The notes under the pieces are model-generated. The model ran no database searches. It saw nothing but the letters and a program-made list of their open reading frames with translations, and had not been told where the DNA came from. 23,841 nucleotides of DNA from a virus. The number at the start of each line of letters is the position of its first letter. Positions within the stretch are counted from its first letter, which is position 1. This document shows positions 22,350-23,841 of this stretch, piece by piece. The position numbers and the translations under genes are program-made. Location of the stretch: positions 1-23,841 of the IMG/VR virus record IMGVR_UViG_3300007521_000009. The stretch is one strand, 5' to 3'.

Positions 22350-23841
22350 ATGGCCGTCACAATAAATGCCACCACGACGGGGGTTATCTCGTGGGCCGGT
22401 CACGACCTTCAGGTCACCTCGGCCGGTCGTTGGTGGGTGGCCATATGGGACACCGCCACCGCCAGGATCGAAATGTGGTACTCCGACGACAGCGGGGCAA
22501 CGTGGGCCGAGAACACGGCAGCGCGGTTCTCCTCGGTGGGCGTCTCCACCAACTTCGCCTTCTACATCGACGCCGACGACCACGCTCACGTCGTTTACTG
22601 CGTGACGGGGACAGTCTCGCTGTCGTACCGTCGGAACAAGTCAATCTCCACCACTTCCGCATGGTCGTCGGCGACGACGGTCGACAACGCTGACCTGGGC
22701 TACTCCGACTCAGACCTTGTCGTCCATCGCGAGGGCACCGGATGGGTCGCCCACGTCGTCGCCACCCACAACGTGTCCGGGCCGGATGAAGCGGTGGTGT
22801 GGACCACCGTCACCATCAGCTCTACTGATGTCGTCGCCGTCGGCACAAGGACCACCATTGAGTCGGCGTCCGGCCCGCCCCGTCGCGGGACCATTGACTT
22901 CCACCACACTTCCACCGACGAAAAAGCCATCCAAGGGGCAACTCCTCACCTTTACATAGTATGGACGAGGAGCCTTGACCTCAAGTTTGTGAAATGCACC
23001 TATTCGGCAGGGTCATGGACGAAGGGGACGACGCGCACTATCCGCTCGGCAGGGAGTGCCCCGTCAGCGCTGTCAGTGTTCGATGGCTCCAGGGTCATCA
23101 TCGCCTCGCAGGAAGCGGGCGATCTCAACCTGTACGAACGCGATGCAGCGGACACCACCACCACCACGCGAGCAGCAGGTGGTGCCACGTTCACTGCTGG
23201 CGGGCTCGGCGCGGTCACCTATGACGCCAGCGGAAACGTGTGGGTTGTTGGTGTGTCTGTCGGCGATCTGAAGACTCGCATGTTCATCCGGGCGACCCTG
23301 CTGTGGGACGTCGCACTCACCATCGACACCGACGATGCCGACGGGTGGGCCTTCCGCCGCTATGCCGGGAATGACATCCCGGTGATCTTCGACTCGGTGA
23401 CAGCGTCGAGAATACGAGCAGACAGCACCTCCGTCAATGTCGCCCCGTCGTCGCCGACCTGGGTGAATGTCGACAATGCCGGGGCGGACGTCGGGGCTGC
23501 GCTAGTTCTTGACTGGAACTTCGTCGACGCAAACCCGTCCGACACTCAAACCGCCTACACGTTGCGCCGCCAAATCGGAGCTGGGGCCTACGCGTATTGG
23601 CGGGCCTCGGATAGCACTTGGCAGGCTGGCGTCCAGAAAGTTAGCACCGCGACCTCTGCGGTGACGTTGGCTTCAGCGTGGGGACTTGACGCCGACGCCA
23701 ACCACAAGTTCGCAGTCCTGACCTACGATCTTCTCGACGTTGTCGGTCCATACTCGGCTGAGCTGACCGTCACCCCCTCGACGCCGTCGCCGCCGACGAT
23801 CACCACCCCGGTGAATGCCGGAGTGGTGGCCTCAGCATCGC
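22350..23841 (+). CDS. Tail fibre or receptor-binding protein, 3'-partial, propeller-like
   Basis: The frame runs from ATG 22350 without a stop to the window end, giving at least 497 residues. An exact sialidase-type Asp box (S-x-D-x-G-x-T-W) is at residues 45-52, SDDSGATW. Repeated beta strands of 10-12 residues with Trp and Asp turns fill the first 330 residues (HAHVVYCVTGTVSLSYRR, GWVAHVVATHN, PHLYIVWTRSLDLKFVKC, NVWVVGVSVGDLKTRMFI), as in a beta-propeller. From about residue 370 an FnIII-like domain is suggested (LVLDWNFVDANPSDTQ ... ELTVTPS), leading to a Pro/Thr-rich linker. This fits a tail fibre that binds a surface glycan; hydrolase activity is not shown, because catalytic Arg, Tyr and Glu residues cannot be placed by eye. 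Confidence 0.65.
   Translation, partial: MAVTINATTTGVISWAGHDLQVTSAGRWWVAIWDTATARIEMWYSDDSGATWAENTAARFSSVGVSTNFAFYIDADDHAHVVYCVTGTVSLSYRRNKSISTTSAWSSATTVDNADLGYSDSDLVVHREGTGWVAHVVATHNVSGPDEAVVWTTVTISSTDVVAVGTRTTIESASGPPRRGTIDFHHTSTDEKAIQGATPHLYIVWTRSLDLKFVKCTYSAGSWTKGTTRTIRSAGSAPSALSVFDGSRVIIASQEAGDLNLYERDAADTTTTTRAAGGATFTAGGLGAVTYDASGNVWVVGVSVGDLKTRMFIRATLLWDVALTIDTDDADGWAFRRYAGNDIPVIFDSVTASRIRADSTSVNVAPSSPTWVNVDNAGADVGAALVLDWNFVDANPSDTQTAYTLRRQIGAGAYAYWRASDSTWQAGVQKVSTATSAVTLASAWGLDADANHKFAVLTYDLLDVVGPYSAELTVTPSTPSPPTITTPVNAGVVASAS

Noticed and set aside
22954-22963. ACATAGTATG, similar to the dyad promoter element
   Set aside because: It lies within the fibre coding sequence, lacks the second arm of the dyad and is followed by no gene start; it fits the codons for Tyr-Ile-Val-Trp.

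Overview
The window is part of the virion structure and assembly module of a long-tailed (siphovirus-type) double-stranded DNA phage. All credible genes lie on the + strand. The high GC content, the capsid protease, scaffold-capsid and tail protein families, and the many leaderless gene starts all point to an actinobacterial host. No integrase, repressor, tRNA or bacterial gene is visible, so the window does not show whether this is a free phage or a prophage. It opens inside the capsid maturation protease and closes inside a tail fibre gene.

Layout. Positions 1-4833 hold the head genes: the protease (5'-partial), a scaffold-major capsid fusion followed by a strong terminator, a second capsid-like protein, a fibre or decoration-like protein and a small coiled-coil protein. 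Positions 4939-10791 hold a compact accessory operon of six overlapping genes: a CgeB-like glycosyltransferase, an FkbM-type methyltransferase, a two-domain glycosyltransferase, an HNH nuclease, a group 1 glycosyltransferase and a CDP-glycerol transferase-like protein. Positions 10801-14292 hold the connector and tail genes: head-tail adaptor, a second HNH protein, major tail protein with a terminator, a probable tail terminator, an HK97 gp10-like protein and a tail assembly chaperone. Positions 14345-20665 encode a 2106-residue tape measure protein. Positions 20662-23841 encode the tail tip and a beta-propeller-like fibre.

How it works together. The morphogenesis genes build the capsid, connector and tail. 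The inserted operon looks like a sugar-transfer and methylation cassette and most plausibly decorates virion proteins or the host surface; this is an inference from domains and position. Expression appears to use repeated promoters: five genes have a TANNNT -10 box ending 6-7 bases before the start codon and no usable Shine-Dalgarno sequence, which is the signature of leaderless transcripts. One -10 box, ahead of the glycosylation operon, lies inside a perfect dyad (GACATA-G-TATGTC), and a one-mismatch copy precedes the tail chaperone gene. No stretch above 300 bases lacks a gene; the largest gap is 2811-2952.
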